Source: Crossaster papposus
Taxonomy: Eukaryota > Echinodermata > Asteroidea > Velatida > Solasteridae
DNA length: 64,000 bases
Assembly: GCA_037893245.1 (NCBI GenBank)
Contig: JBAIAA010000398.1
Coordinates: forward strand, 620,001 to 684,000
Direction: 5' to 3'
The position numbers and the translations under genes were made by a program. Of this stretch, positions 1 to 11,310 are shown piece by piece (within the stretch, counting starts at the first letter, position 1; every line of letters starts with the position of its first letter). The notes under the pieces are model-generated. The model saw only the letters and a program-made list of their open reading frames with translations, was not told where the DNA came from and did no database searches.

Positions 1-1034
1 TTTTTCAATAAATTTTTATTTAGGTTAATGTGTTCCTCCTAGATGTTAAAGTAAAAAAAAAGAAAAAAAGGGACTTCCTTTTTTTTTAATCAGCAAATCA
101 AAAAGTGGACACCGTAACTAACGTTAACTAGAATACTATTTCTTATACAACCATTTCAAATGCTTGGCAGTATGAAGATTTAAGGAAAACTACTGGTTAT
201 GAAGTTAGTAAGTACCTCGGGGTAAATGTTGTAATTGACCACTAGTGATTAAATTCCAACGTATTCGATCAAAACTTCGTTAGTTACGATAAGACGCGAA
301 ACAGAATGCAGTGGACACGACGCTTAAAATAATCAAAAATTAGCAAATAAGTGTACAAGTCTAAAACAAGTGACCTTCAGGTAAACCTTTCTCTAGCAAA
401 TGTTACAGGCCATTGAATTAGAAAGCAACATTTGCAAATAGAGTTTTAGAGTGAAGCAAACCAAAGGTTAACCTAAAATACACAACAAATTAATTCCTAA
501 GTTGAAATACTAACCACTACATATTAACTCCAACCTCACCTAAAGCTACAAAATGCTGAGTACCGGTCCGGTACGACGTGTACCCCCAAATGGGTACATG
601 CCTTGGACATGTTGGATGTTAGAGTTTACTGAAAAACCCGCTCAAGATGTACATTTAGAACAAAATGTAACACGACATACCGGTACTTGAAGCTCTGAAG
701 ACAGAGAAAGCCTGGAGCACTGTACATACATTTCATTTTTAATGTATGTACAAATGTACGTGTACCCCATATCTTATAAAGGGTGTCTTACATGAAGAAC
801 GTAATGCTTTTGTACATGGACATACTTATACCGTTTGCACCGGTAGTAGAGTATAATGATATTTTCTGCATGTTCAATTAGAAATCTGCATAACAGGCAC
901 AAAGTACCGTACATCTCCCTGTCATTAAAAACGATTGTTGCAGAAATAGTCATTGCTTGACCTAAACTTCCAAAGATTTTGTTCCCAAATGATTGTGCAG
1001 AATTTCTGTTTGGTTTGCAAAACTTTACATACTG
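1..1034. other. AT-rich non-coding stretch
   Basis: No supportable gene. Between about 560 and 930 there is a dense cluster of GTAC-centred palindromes (ACCGGTAC, GTACATG, TGTACATT), a composition that recurs across the whole window. The GTGGACAC words near 105 and 310 resemble AGTGGAC words at the far right edge (63640-63950), but no element boundary could be drawn. Confidence 0.5.
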
Positions 1035-1391
1035 TTAAAGGTAGGATACACCATTGGAGTAGATTTTGGGGGTTGTATTTTATAATAAATATCGTTTAAC
1101 TGACCTGTCCGAAGTTTTACAATCATGGATGCGGAAAAAAGCACGAAAAACAGCGTTTGTTTTCAACCGGCGTTGGGCAGTTATTCTTATGTTATTCTTA
1201 TGCCGGACGGCGATCGCGAATTTGTCTTCATAAAATTATATTTTTCGGAATAATTACAGGATATCTACATGTAGCGCAATCATTTTGCTAGATGCCTAGA
1301 ATCATTATATACTTTCAAGTGAGTAAGATATTTCTTCATAATTCGGTAGTAAATATTTTTGATATCTGCAAATGGTGTATCCTACCTTTAA
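1035..1391 (+). mobile_element. MITE family A, copy 1 (AGGTAGGATACACC termini)
   Basis: Non-autonomous element bounded by TTAA on each side, with terminal inverted repeats AGGTAGGATACACCATT and AATGGTGTATCCTACCT. The interior is shared with eight other copies in this window. It contains the words ATCGTTTAACTGACCTGTCC and GGATGCCTAGAATCATTAT. The flanking TTAA fits a piggyBac-type target, although a TA target (Tc1/mariner) is equally compatible with the ends. Confidence 0.8.
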
Positions 1392-1732
1392 AACTATACC
1401 GTTATCGTACTCTTTAAAGACTTGTATTTTTTGTAATCAATTTTCTATCAATTCAATAATTTAATACATGTAACTGAATGTTGGTGGATTTTTGTTTTCG
1501 ATATGATGTATAACTCGGATAGATTTAATTTTCACATTGCTAGGTAAAAAGCAAAAAAAAAAAAAATTTTTTTCAAGATAAAACTTAAAATACATGTACA
1601 TGTAGCTTGTAAATTCCTCTCTCTGTCAGTGCCAACATGGAGCCAGTTACAAGTTCTATCCAAACTTATCCTAACCTTAACTGGTTGCTTATTTTATCAA
1701 AGTCCATGTTTGGGTGCAAGTTAGTAGCCTTA
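1392..1732. other. non-coding, nothing recognised
   Basis: AT-rich sequence with an A-run near 1552-1565. No ORF or repeat that I can support. Confidence 0.4.
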
Positions 1733-1953
1733 TTAACCAGTTTGCACCGGAGGACGTATACATATTATGCAAAGTTTTCCCCAGATTCAAAACAGATGAC
1801 GCATAAACACGCTACGAGCAAAGCCGGAAATGTCTGTCAGCAGCGAGCAAGGCCGGAAATGCGTGGGTGTGCTTTCCGGTACCATCGGCCTGAACCCGTC
1901 CGGATCGAGTTTCGTTAAAATAATCTTGCGCCTCGGCTTGGTGAACTAGTTAA
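1733..1953 (+). mobile_element. MITE family B, copy 1 (TTAA-CCAGTT termini)
   Basis: Starts TTAACCAGTTTGCACCGGAG and ends GAACTAGTTAA. The interior words GCAAAGTTTTCCCCAGATTC, GACGCATAAACACG and AGCAAGGCCGGAAATGCGTG are shared with the copies at 24332, 24963, 44098 and 63172. The right terminal repeat is degenerate. TTAA on both sides and CC-starting ends suggest a piggyBac-type non-autonomous element. Confidence 0.8.
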
Positions 1954-2921
1954 ACTTGTGTACCATGTATGCCATAAATGTAGCCAGGGATTGGATCATG
2001 CCCAAAAGCTACGATGCTAGCAAAAATAGTTAATTTGTTAAAGATCCCATGAGCACAATTTACCTACACTGTACATGTACCTGTACCGGTACATGTATTT
2101 GCAGAATGCATTCTTGTTGGGGTAAACATTGAGATGACAGTTTACATGCAATATTTCTTTTTCTTGAACAAGTTTTTTGGATACAAATTCTAAGGTAATA
2201 TTTTTGTTTTACATGTACACAAGTGTAATACAAGGATGTACACACATTATACAACGACCCAAAGTAAACATTATCAGAAATCAATCCCCCCCCCCCACTC
2301 TCCCCCTCCAAACAAAAAAAAGAAATCAGTAACATTCCCAATGAAATGAATCCCCCAAACAAACTTTGTATTTTAGCAGCTCTGTGAGCAGCTGCCTTTA
2401 AGAAAGAATGACGCCATCTCAGTGAAAGTAGCCGACCTTTTAGTTTTTACTTGTTCACCACAGCAGGATATCCACGTACCATACAGAATGACAGGAAGGA
2501 TATAGAACTTGGCCATCACTGTAAAACAATTACTCATAGTAGGCAGTTTGGCTTATTATAAACCAACCACTGAGTTGTGTAGGATTATTATACAATGTGC
2601 CATTTTTGGAATGTAAACATGTGCAATGTTTTACAGTAGAATGAAATTCTGAATGGAGATTTACCCAAAAAAGAAATTCCTAAAAATTAAAATTTGCTTG
2701 ACAGCTGTGAATGAATTAAATAAATATGCAAATTTGTAAACATAAACAAATAAAACTACCAAATTATTATAAAAAACTTTACTTGAGTGAAGGTTAATAA
2801 TAGTCTCAAGCATCTTGTAAAATCACACTGTACATGGTGTGCGTTCCACTAACGCGAACAATGCAAAAACGTTCACCAACATTCGTTATTTGTGTGCACA
2901 TACCAGTACATTCAGTCGTGA
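1954..2921. other. non-coding, nothing recognised
   Basis: AT-rich, with a short C run at about 2287-2296 and several GTACATGTAC palindromes near 2070-2095. Short ORFs here lack any recognisable domain. Confidence 0.4.
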
Positions 2922-3037
2922 ACCACATAACGATCGAGGCTCGATATTGTGTTTTCCTTTATTCCTATGTTATACCCAATCCCCATTGCTTTGCGCTTTG
3001 TTCTCTTTTGTGTCTCCCCCCTCGGTCGTTATGTGGT
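2922..3037. repeat. short fold-back element
   Basis: Arms ACCACATAACGATCGAGG (2922-2939) and CCTCGGTCGTTATGTGGT (3020-3037) are inverted copies with 17 of 18 matches, separated by an 80-bp C/T-rich loop. Probably a small MITE. No target duplication was identified. Confidence 0.55.
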
Positions 3038-3654
3038 ACCAGAGCATGTACATGAAGTACACTGTATGCAATAAATAATTGTTTTTGTAGTTGGCAAACG
3101 TTGGCAAAGTTCCCATGAGTGGAACACACCCCTGTTGTGCTGTCACTCACTTTCAAGAAAAGTAGTTTTCGTATCAAAACGATGGTCGGCTGACCATCAT
3201 TTAAAAAAAATATTAAATTAAGCCCACATTTTGTTTGCAATCGATGTCACATACCGGTAGATCTGTGAATGGGTGCAAACCAGCAAGTTTGGTTCCAAAA
3301 CCTTTTGCTCTGTTCTGTCTGAGGTACAAATGTACATGTAGGGTCATCAAACCAGACTACAAGAAAAGCATTTGTTTTCTTGGTTTTTCAACATGTACGG
3401 TATGAACTCGAGACTTAAAACAGGTCAATGTACAATGTAACTAGGAATCTGTTTAAAAGTACTGTACGTGCTACGGCTCATTTGTATCTATCAGCAAAAA
3501 CAGTCAACAAAATTATAAATACAAAATTAAAAATATGCCATAAAAGTTTTAAAAAACCTCCCTCTTCTCAAAAACCACAGACGAATAACTATAGTTTTGT
3601 TTTAACGATGCCTAAAACAGCCATGGTTTATTCCTGAGACTGTTGCTTTAATGT
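3038..3654. other. non-coding, nothing recognised
   Basis: AT-rich sequence without supportable coding potential. Confidence 0.4.
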
Positions 3655-3857
3655 GAGCCCTAAAAAACACAAATAACAGAAGAATAACTGCTCGACGCCG
3701 GTTAATTATAAACGCTGTTTTTCGTGCTTTTCCCGCCATCCATGATTGTAAAACTTCGGACAGGTCAGTCAAACGATATTTACTATAAAATACAACCCCC
3801 CACATCTACCCATTCATGATAATTCAAGCAATTACCAATGGTGTATCCTACCTTTAA
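3655..3857 (-). mobile_element. MITE family A, copy 2, truncated
   Basis: Reverse-oriented partial copy. It retains the interior (CATCCATGATTGTAAAACTT, CGATATTTACTATAAAATAC) and the terminus GGTGTATCCTACCT followed by TTAA. The other end, upstream of about 3655, is missing. Confidence 0.7.
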
Positions 3858-5270
3858 GGCTTATGTGAGCATACAGTGTGAAACAAGCAAACGCCCCTTT
3901 CGGCAGGTTGTCTTTTTTTTTACACCCCCCCCCCCCCCTCCAACAAAAAGAAGTTTTTATATTATAAAAATTAATTTTCAAGATAAAATTAGGCAAAAAT
4001 GTATACCCCTAGAGTGTGCCTTTTTTGGGAGGAGCTGGACCCCTCCCTACACAGTAACTTTCAAGGGATTACCATCAACTAGCACTAGTATGAGTCATAC
4101 TGTATTAATCTTTCCTAGAGGAACCTTGTATCCAATGAAGAGAGAAGTTCAGACATGGATGCAGTAGCTAGCTACGTGTACCAGTACCCTGTGCATCATA
4201 AGGGACGAAAATAACTCCCCAATGGCTGGCATCCTAGTCAACTTACTATATTTGGCATTCAATGATTATTCATCATTTGATGTCAGAAACAACACTGCCA
4301 GTGTAAACTATGTCGGGAAAACCCACAGTAAGGCCTACGAAAGCACTGGTTTTATGGAATCTGTGTAGATGGCGTTTGCTGTCAACTTAGGGCACATACT
4401 CAGTTGCCAAAGGGCAGCTACATTTTAGATTCGTTTGGCCGTAAGAGAACACGATTGCAAATTGTATGACGTAATGGCAAGTTTTGGCATTGTGCAGTAA
4501 AAAAGTTTGCCTTTAAACCATATTTATCATATTTCCAGGTTATAACTGGTTGATTGGTGACAATATCTCATTACGTTTTCAGTAATTAGTGCCGTGCACA
4601 ATGTCCAGTGGAGATAACGTTTCTAATCACAAAGCATGTTGCACTCTTCAGGAAGTTCCTGCGACCTTGATAAGATTAATAGGAAGTGATGTGCCATATG
4701 ATGATGGCCAATGGGCTAAGTTGTATTCTAGTCAGATCCTATAAGTTATGGTCAGGGCCCAAGTTTATCATTCTTGAAGAACAGGAAGAACACCCAATAG
4801 TATGCAAATGAAGCGTTACAAAGGCGCAATTAAGCCGCAAAATGCCAGCAAACACCATTATTTTTGTTTGTCTTTACCCAGGATAGCACATCAAGGTTTA
4901 TTGTAAAAATAACTTGATTCGACTAAAAATAACAATTTGGTGCATGATTGCATATTGGGGACGCCATTTGGTGTCCCATTTACACGTGAAACATAGTAAA
5001 TGGCTAACAATTAAACATTTCCAAGCATGTACTGGTACTCTTTGTTATGTTTTCCCACTTATCAAGTGGGACATGTAATTAATGATGATACCGGTACATT
5101 TGAATTTGCCAGTGAAGTCGATCCTACCTTTAAATTAAACAAATTCCTCCTACATTGTATCTGTACAGTCACACACAATATTTCAATTCACTTTCCCTTC
5201 CATGAAGTTATACGTTACATGACAAGTCACCAATACTTCAATAGTCACATCCAGGTCACATCCTATAGAC
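3858..5270. other. non-coding, nothing recognised
   Basis: Contains a C-run at about 3926-3940. The ORFs in this stretch are short, low-complexity and without domains. Confidence 0.4.
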
Positions 5271-5492
5271 GATGTGCCCTCTGTTTACATCTGTATTCAA
5301 ATGTGCCCGGCAGTATGCGCACACATCATGTTTTACATAAATTTGGTTAAGAAATGACATCAGAGGTCACATAATTCAAAGGCGATCTGACCTGCGACGT
5401 CACTCTTTAAGCAAATTTTATGTAAAACACAATGTGTGCGCATACTGCCGGACACATTTGAATACAGATGTAAATACGTGACGTCAGAGGGC
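5271..5492. mobile_element. fold-back MITE with roughly 80-bp arms
   Basis: The left arm (about 5271-5347) reads GTGCCCTCTG..ACATCTGTATTCAAATGTG..CAGTATGCGCACACAT..ATGTTTTACATAAA. The right arm (about 5408-5492) is its reverse complement with few mismatches. The spacer is about 60 bp. A diverged relative appears near 59215-59450. Confidence 0.75.
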
Positions 5493-5506
5493 ACCAGAGT
5501 TGTATG

Positions 5507-5672
5507 ACTCGAGTCCAGGACTCGGACTCGAGTCCGTCTCGAGTCACAATTTTGGTGACTCGGACTTGACTCGAGTCACGTCGGCAAAAGACTCGGACTC
5601 GGACTCGGACTCGACTACCATGACTCGGACTTGACCTCGAGGACTCGTGACTCGAGTCACGTATTTTCACCA
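5507..5672. repeat. GACTCG-type simple repeat, block 1
   Basis: Degenerate hexamer array built from GACTCG, GACTCGAGTC and CTCGGA. It contains many overlapping GACTC/GAGTC palindromes. Antisense translation gives serine-rich peptides that look non-genic. Confidence 0.85.
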
Positions 5673-6257
5673 ACAATACCTTTTTTATTTTTTTGTAAAT
5701 ATTAAAAACAATTCCAATGAACCGATCGTCATGCACATTGGGGAATATTAACGTTTAGCACACGAAATAAGCAGTTACACTGATGTTGCAAGTAATAGTG
5801 TTCGTTATTACTGTGTTGCTATGGCCATGTAGTATACAGCGCACGTACATACGTGTATGTTCAATACGCATAATAACACTGTGATATATTTCTGTAAAAG
5901 CATTATTGTGCACGACACCAATATTAACGCTGGTATTCTGTCAACCTTAACACCATAGCCACTGCTTGATGCATATTACCAGGGAAATAGGAATTCGTCT
6001 CCGGAATCCGAATGACGGCTTTAGCTGGCTGCGGCTATATCGCTACCTCTTTTTAATGTTAAAACATAGGCGGCTTACGCGCTGATCTAGCCATAGACGC
6101 AACCGAAGCTGACCATAGTCTGGCATGTCTGGTACCTGTAAAAACACCACCTGTATATTGCACTGAGATGGCTGTGTGTTGTTTGCGATCAATAGTGATC
6201 CAGTCATCTAAGTGAACTGGTTGAAGTATTTTAACTATTTAATTATTTAAACTTAAG
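5673..6257. other. unique spacer between two GACTCG arrays
   Basis: About 580 bp without recognisable gene or repeat, between two blocks of the same simple repeat. Confidence 0.4.
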
Positions 6258-6392
6258 TGACTCGTGACTCGGACACGGACTCGAACCAAGTGACTCGTGA
6301 CTCGGACTCAGACTCGGATTAAGTGACTCTGGACTCGGACTCGGACCAAGTGACTCGGGACTCGGACTCGGACTCGACATAGGTGACTCAAC
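6258..6392. repeat. GACTCG-type simple repeat, block 2
   Basis: Second block of GACTCG/GGACTC hexamers with a longer super-period (AAGTGACTCGTGACTCGGAC and variants). Confidence 0.85.
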
Positions 6393-7682
6393 TAAAACAC
6401 TGGAGGGCACATCTTCTATTTCTTGTAAACACTGTGACCAGTTGAATTCCACCAACAGACAAAAACAGGTACATTGTACATACATACGTGTACATGTACG
6501 GTAGTATGTAATTAGTGTGCTGGCTTATCCGACAGTCACAGCCATACATGTAGCTGTACATTCCTGCCTTTCGTTTTTGTGTATGTGGGCATGGATTGGA
6601 TCACTAAACTGTTGTTCAAAAACAGTCATTTGATTGATTTTGACTGCTGGGATTGCTTTGTTGTATAGACCAGCCAGAGAGGGAGGATTTTATTTAAAAA
6701 TAATTCAAATACCGGTACCTGTTTATAAACCAAAATATATAAAACAAAAACCACTGTCGTACTTATTTTTTCCTCCCCGCATCATATTGAAATTCAATTA
6801 CTGAACATGCAGCTACAATTAGCCAGTTCTCGTCGGTTGCCTTGATCGGATCACAGCGAGCTAGGTCGGAACTATTAGGGTGTGCTACCCACAGATGCTG
6901 GCCTGAACTTGTCTCGGATCAAGGTTTGTAAAAAACAAAACTGCGCCTGTGCCAGGTCAAAATAAAAATAATTCATGCAAACTGGTTGAAGACAAAAAAA
7001 ACAAGTCTTTTTAGTGACTGAACAGCTTGTACATTCCCATACATTCATGACAGCGAGATGACAAATGAAATGACTATATTATAGTGCCTGATTATCTATA
7101 GATGTTAAGTGGTGTCTGGCTGCTGTGGTCCATATACGTGTATATTATGCAAAGCTGTGATTCATTGCTGATACTTAGTGGGTTTAAAGTCTCTTAGGCT
7201 TCTACAGTGTCTGAAAATTAAATTTTATTTTGGGTGGAGTTGCCCTCCAGTTGACTTCTTTAGTCATTGACTCTCGTAAAGAATTACCAAATGTTGTTTT
7301 TCTTAGGCAAAATGTTTTTGGAGACTCACAAGTTACAATGATATTTTTATTAATTTCGTCTAGTTCCTTGCCTTTATTGTTGTTGTGACTTTGTATTCAC
7401 GAGGTGGGAATTAGACCAAATGCAATTTTAGACTTTATTTTCATTTTCAAAAAGAGTGATAACTAAACAGAGCGATAAATAAAAAAATTGAAAAAGGTTT
7501 CATTTTCAGTTAAATTAGGATTTGATTTAAAACAGAGAAGAAGAAGCAGTCTTTCTAAATAAAAACAACCAACAACACGATTGTACAGTAGTACGTGACC
7601 TGTTCACGTTTTACTTTATTCCTGATGGATATTTTCACATAATACCGGTATTTCTCAATGTGCAAAGAACAGACTGAGTTGT
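6393..7682. other. non-coding, nothing recognised
   Basis: AT-rich sequence without supportable ORF or repeat. Confidence 0.4.
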
Positions 7683-7948
7683 TGGTTTGATAATAAAGTG
7701 AGTAGTTCAGGAGAAATCAGTGGGGATTTCCTTCCTTTTTGGATTACAAAATATCACCATTAGGTTGTGCGGCATGGCACGTAATGTAATGTACGTGATT
7801 TTTTCACATTTTTTCACATTTTTTCTCAAATACCTGATAAAGTTCAGCGTTTATATTTTCACAGATGTTTCTTCTAGGTACAATGAGAATAACCTCTTTT
7901 TGGTTTGGTAATAAAGTGAGTAATTAAGGAGAAATCAGTGGGGATTCC
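7683..7948 (+). repeat. direct repeat pair about 215 bp apart
   Basis: TAATAAAGTGAGTAGTTCAG followed by GAGAAATCAGTGGGGATT (from about 7690) recurs as TAATAAAGTGAGTAATTAAG followed by GAGAAATCAGTGGGGATT (from about 7908). This looks like a local segmental duplication or an LTR-like remnant too short to classify. Confidence 0.6.
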
Positions 7949-8129
7949 AAAGCTAATTTGTATAAATTGTTAATACCTGCCGTGTAATATGTATTATTCT
8001 ATTATTTGGGTGTATTTTTTTGTTAAAATTTGTAAATTAATTTGGGAAAAGTTTATTTTGGTGATTCTAAAATATTCTTGCTTAATTAAGCATAAGTGAC
8101 TTAATAATTAAGATGAATTATAAAATGAC

Positions 8130-8172
8130 TATTAATACCCTATATACCCTTTAATACCCTATAATACCCTAT
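8130..8172 (+). repeat. AATACCCTAT short tandem repeat
   Basis: About four degenerate 10-bp copies of AATACCCTAT. Confidence 0.7.
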
Positions 8173-8359
8173 AATTTGCGCACATCGACCTATTGATTCT
8201 CCAGATATCATTAAGTACCGGTACCGGTAGTCAGTATTGATGAGCTTCAAATTTACCAAGTTGCTTACTCGCACAGTTACCCTATTAAAACCTTTTGGAA
8301 AATTATGTTAACACCTTGACTGCTAAACCTGATATTCTTGGGATTTACGGTAAGTTTAA

Positions 8360-8540
8360 TGCCCTACAATAGGTGCTATGCACGAGATTTGTTAGGCTTG
8401 TACACATGGTTGTATAGTAGTACAACAGTTTGCTGCCCTCTGTTGGACAAGAATTAAAAAGCTTCCTTGTCCAACAGAGGGCAGCAAACAATTTGATCTA
8501 CAAGCCCCGAAAAATCTCGGGCAAAGCACCTGCTGTGGGG
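8360..8540. mobile_element. fold-back MITE with perfect 24-bp inner stem
   Basis: Inner arms TTTGCTGCCCTCTGTTGGAC and GTCCAACAGAGGGCAGCAAA are perfectly inverted. Outer, imperfect arms (AGGTGCTATGCACGAGATT and AATCTCGGGCAAAGCACCT) extend the hairpin to about 180 bp. Confidence 0.75.
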
Positions 8541-8699
8541 TACGGGTGTTAACATTGTGAAATTTAGCCTAGCAAAAAAATAGAAAACTAGAGATATGTC
8601 TGTTCAAGGAACAGAGCATATGGCTTTTTCGCAATTTGTTGTTGTATTGTTCATTACATTTATGATTTCATTTAATAAATTTCTTTACTTTAATTTTTT

Positions 8700-9300
8700 C
8701 AAAACTGCAAATTTTTAATTATTAATTGGATTATATCTCTCGCGGTTAATTTTCAGAAATGTTTAAAGGTTTTTTAATTGTAATTTCCGGTCTAGTGACG
8801 TCATATTATTTTGTTTTTATCCGCCAACTTGTTCCTAACAAGATGCTGATTATAAATACCAATTATAAAGCGATTTGAGCAAACTTCGCCACGAAAATGA
8901 ACTGATTATTCATTTTAAACATTTTTCAACCTGTCACTAGAGGGCGTTATAACAATTTATGACGTCACCGGTAACTTTGTTTGTAGAGTGCAGGCTACCT
9001 AGAGACTATCATCGTTGAAAGTAAATTCATATCATTTTCAACTTTCAAATTATAAGGCACTTCCGGTTTGGACCGAAAGGAAGTGTCAGGTCTTTTTGCA
9101 TGTAATACAAATTATGAAGACCATGATTAATCTATCAATTTCCTTAAAAATCTAAATCAGATCTCTTATAGTTGATTTTATATTGATTTTCAAAGAATAA
9201 ATTTAGAAATATTTGGTTGCTTGTAATCTGACACTTGATGACGTCATTGTGACGTAATTAACAGAAACTCGAGATCAGTCTTAACTTTGCTATCTGAAGC
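8700..9300 (+). repeat. long repeat unit, copy 1 (diverged)
   Basis: First of three related units. It shares with units 2 and 3 the ordered words TTCCGGTCTAGTGACGTCAT, ATTATAAAGCGATTTGAGC, the CACTAGAGGGCG box (about 8936-8947), and CACTTCCGGTTTGGACCG followed by AAAGGAAGTG (about 9058-9085). Confidence 0.75.
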
Positions 9301-9309
9301 AAAAATCTG

Positions 9310-10245
9310 GATTATATCTATAGCGGTTGATTTTTAAGCGACTTTTTAAAGTTTAAAGGATTTTGTATTGTAACTTCCGGTTTGGTGACGTCATAAATAT
9401 TTCTCCTTCCCAATGTGGTCTAAGCATGAAGCTGATTATATACACCGGTTATAAAGTTATTTCAGCAAACTTCGCAACCACTGACCTCTACACCTGGACG
9501 GATCATTGTCCATATTCTGCTGTGCTAACACTTGAAGTCGGCGCGAACTGGAAGTGCAACATGGCGGACCCGAGACGTCACTGCTGTGAGCCAATGAAAT
9601 GTCCAGGTGTAGAGGTTAGTGGATTTACTCTGTACGTTTTGTATTTATAAACATTACGTAATACGTATCGTACCAACACCTAGACATTTCATTGGCTCAC
9701 AGAGTGACGTCGTGGGTCCGCCATGTTGCACTTCTCCGCATGCCAACTTCAAAATAGAACAATGATGATCTGTCCATGTATAGAGGTCAGTGTTCGCAAC
9801 ACACATCAACAGATTAATCATTTTAACCATTTTCAACCTGCCGCTAGAGGGCGCTATAACATGTTATGACGTCGCCGGAATTTTTTTGAAAAGTTTATTC
9901 TAGCCAGACAATAACATCCTTAAAAGTAAGTTCATATCATTTTTCACATTCAAATTATAAGGCACTTCCGGTTTTGACCGGAAGGAAAGGTCACGTGATT
10001 TCACGCACAGGAGATAAAATGAAGATCCTGGATTATTCGATTAATTGCCACAAAATTCAAGTTTCGGTCTTTTGCGGTTGATGTTTTATTGATTTTCCAA
10101 GATTAAATCAATTGCACCTTTAAGATAAGGTCACGTGGGCCTGATGACGTCTTCCTCGTGGTGTCTGTCGGCGAGACTGGAGTTCACTATTGGGTCTTCA
10201 CCTGGGTCGAGTTTATGGAAATACGACTTTGTTTTTCCGTTAAAA
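9310..10245 (+). repeat. long repeat unit, copy 2, interrupted by a hAT-type MITE
   Basis: Carries TTCCGGTTTGGTGACGTCAT (about 9376), a CTAGAGGGCGCTATAACATG box (about 9844) and inverted ETS half-sites CTTCCGGTTTTGACCGGAAG (about 9964). It is longer than unit 3 because of the 314-bp insertion at 9479-9792. Confidence 0.8.
9479..9792. mobile_element. hAT-type fold-back MITE with 8-bp target duplication
   Basis: The element starts CACTGACCTCTACACCTGGA and ends CCATGTATAGAGGTCAGTG, forming roughly 28-bp terminal inverted repeats with a few mismatches. Perfect 8-bp direct repeats TTCGCAAC flank it (9471-9478 and 9793-9800). The sister unit at about 10829 reads AACTTCGCCACACACATCAA, which is the pre-insertion site with a single copy. 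Both arms also contain CATGGCGGAC-like and AGCCAATGAAAT boxes in mirror orientation. An 8-bp duplication is characteristic of the hAT superfamily. Confidence 0.9.
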
Positions 10246-10699
10246 GTGCTTTGAATTGTGCAAGCAACGTTTACAAAGTCTACGGGGTTGGATTCTGCGT
10301 AGCCGAAAGCGTGTTTACCTACCTGTCGTACGCGGCGCCCTTCCTCATGGGCAACTTGATGACGTCATCCTGTTTCACAGGTTGGCGGCTAGTGTCATCT
10401 TGGGTGAGCGTAAATGTGCTTGCACGAACGATGTCAGTGGTGATACATTCGCTCAATACATAATGCACTATCGGTGTATACGTACATGTACTAGCATGTA
10501 TATTATACGTGTGGCACGCACACGTAAGGGGTCAATGCTTTTTGCACCTAGGCCAAAACGATTACATTTCAAGGGTGCCGCAGGGTATGTTCAAGTTCGT
10601 TTTTTGCCCCAAAACACAGGGAAGTTCGAGAACTACTTTTACATTAACCTTTACAGCAAAAATCAAGATTGTATCTGTCAAGTTTAATTTTTTAGGAAT

Positions 10700-11310
10700 T
10701 TTCAAAGGAAAAAGAGTCTTTTCATTCTAACTTCCGGTCTGGTGACGTCATAATTTTTTCTTCCCGTCAAATTGTTCCTAGCATGAAGCTGATTAAATAC
10801 ACCGGTTATAAAGTGATTTCAGCAAACTTCGCCACACACATCAACAGATTATTCATTTTAACCATTATTCAAACTGCCGCTAGAGGGCGCTATAACATGT
10901 TATGACGTCACCAATTTTTTTTGGAAAAATATATTGTAGCCAGACACTAACATCGTTGAAAGTAAGTTCATATCATTTTTCACTTTCAAATTATGAGGCA
11001 CTTCCGGTTTAGACCGGAAGGAAGGGTCACGTGATTTCACGCACGCGAGATAAAATCAAGATCCTGGATTATTCTATCTATTGCCACAAAAATTAAGTTT
11101 CGGTCTTTTGCGGTTGATTTGTTATTGAATTTCAAAGATTAAATTAATAACACCTTTAAGATGACGTCACGTGACCCCTGATGACGTCACCATGACGTAT
11201 TTCTGCGAGACACGAGTTCACTATGGGGTCTTCACCTGGGTTAAGTTTTATGTAAATACGACTTTGTTTTCGATTAAAAGTGACGGGCAGAAAAAACGTG
11301 TACAAAGTCT
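10700..11310 (+). repeat. long repeat unit, copy 3 (uninterrupted)
   Basis: Aligns by eye with units 1 and 2: CTTCCGGTCTGGTGACGTCA (about 10732), CCGCTAGAGGGCGCTATAAC (10877), CTTCCGGTTTAGACCGGAAG (about 11001), then TGACGTCACGTGACC (11162) and a second TGACGTCAC nearby. It runs into the shorter-period satellite that follows. Confidence 0.75.

Noticed and set aside
10158-10687. Overlapping 101- and 143-codon ORFs
   Set aside because: They lie within or between diverged long repeat units, two frames are open at once, and there is no recognisable motif.
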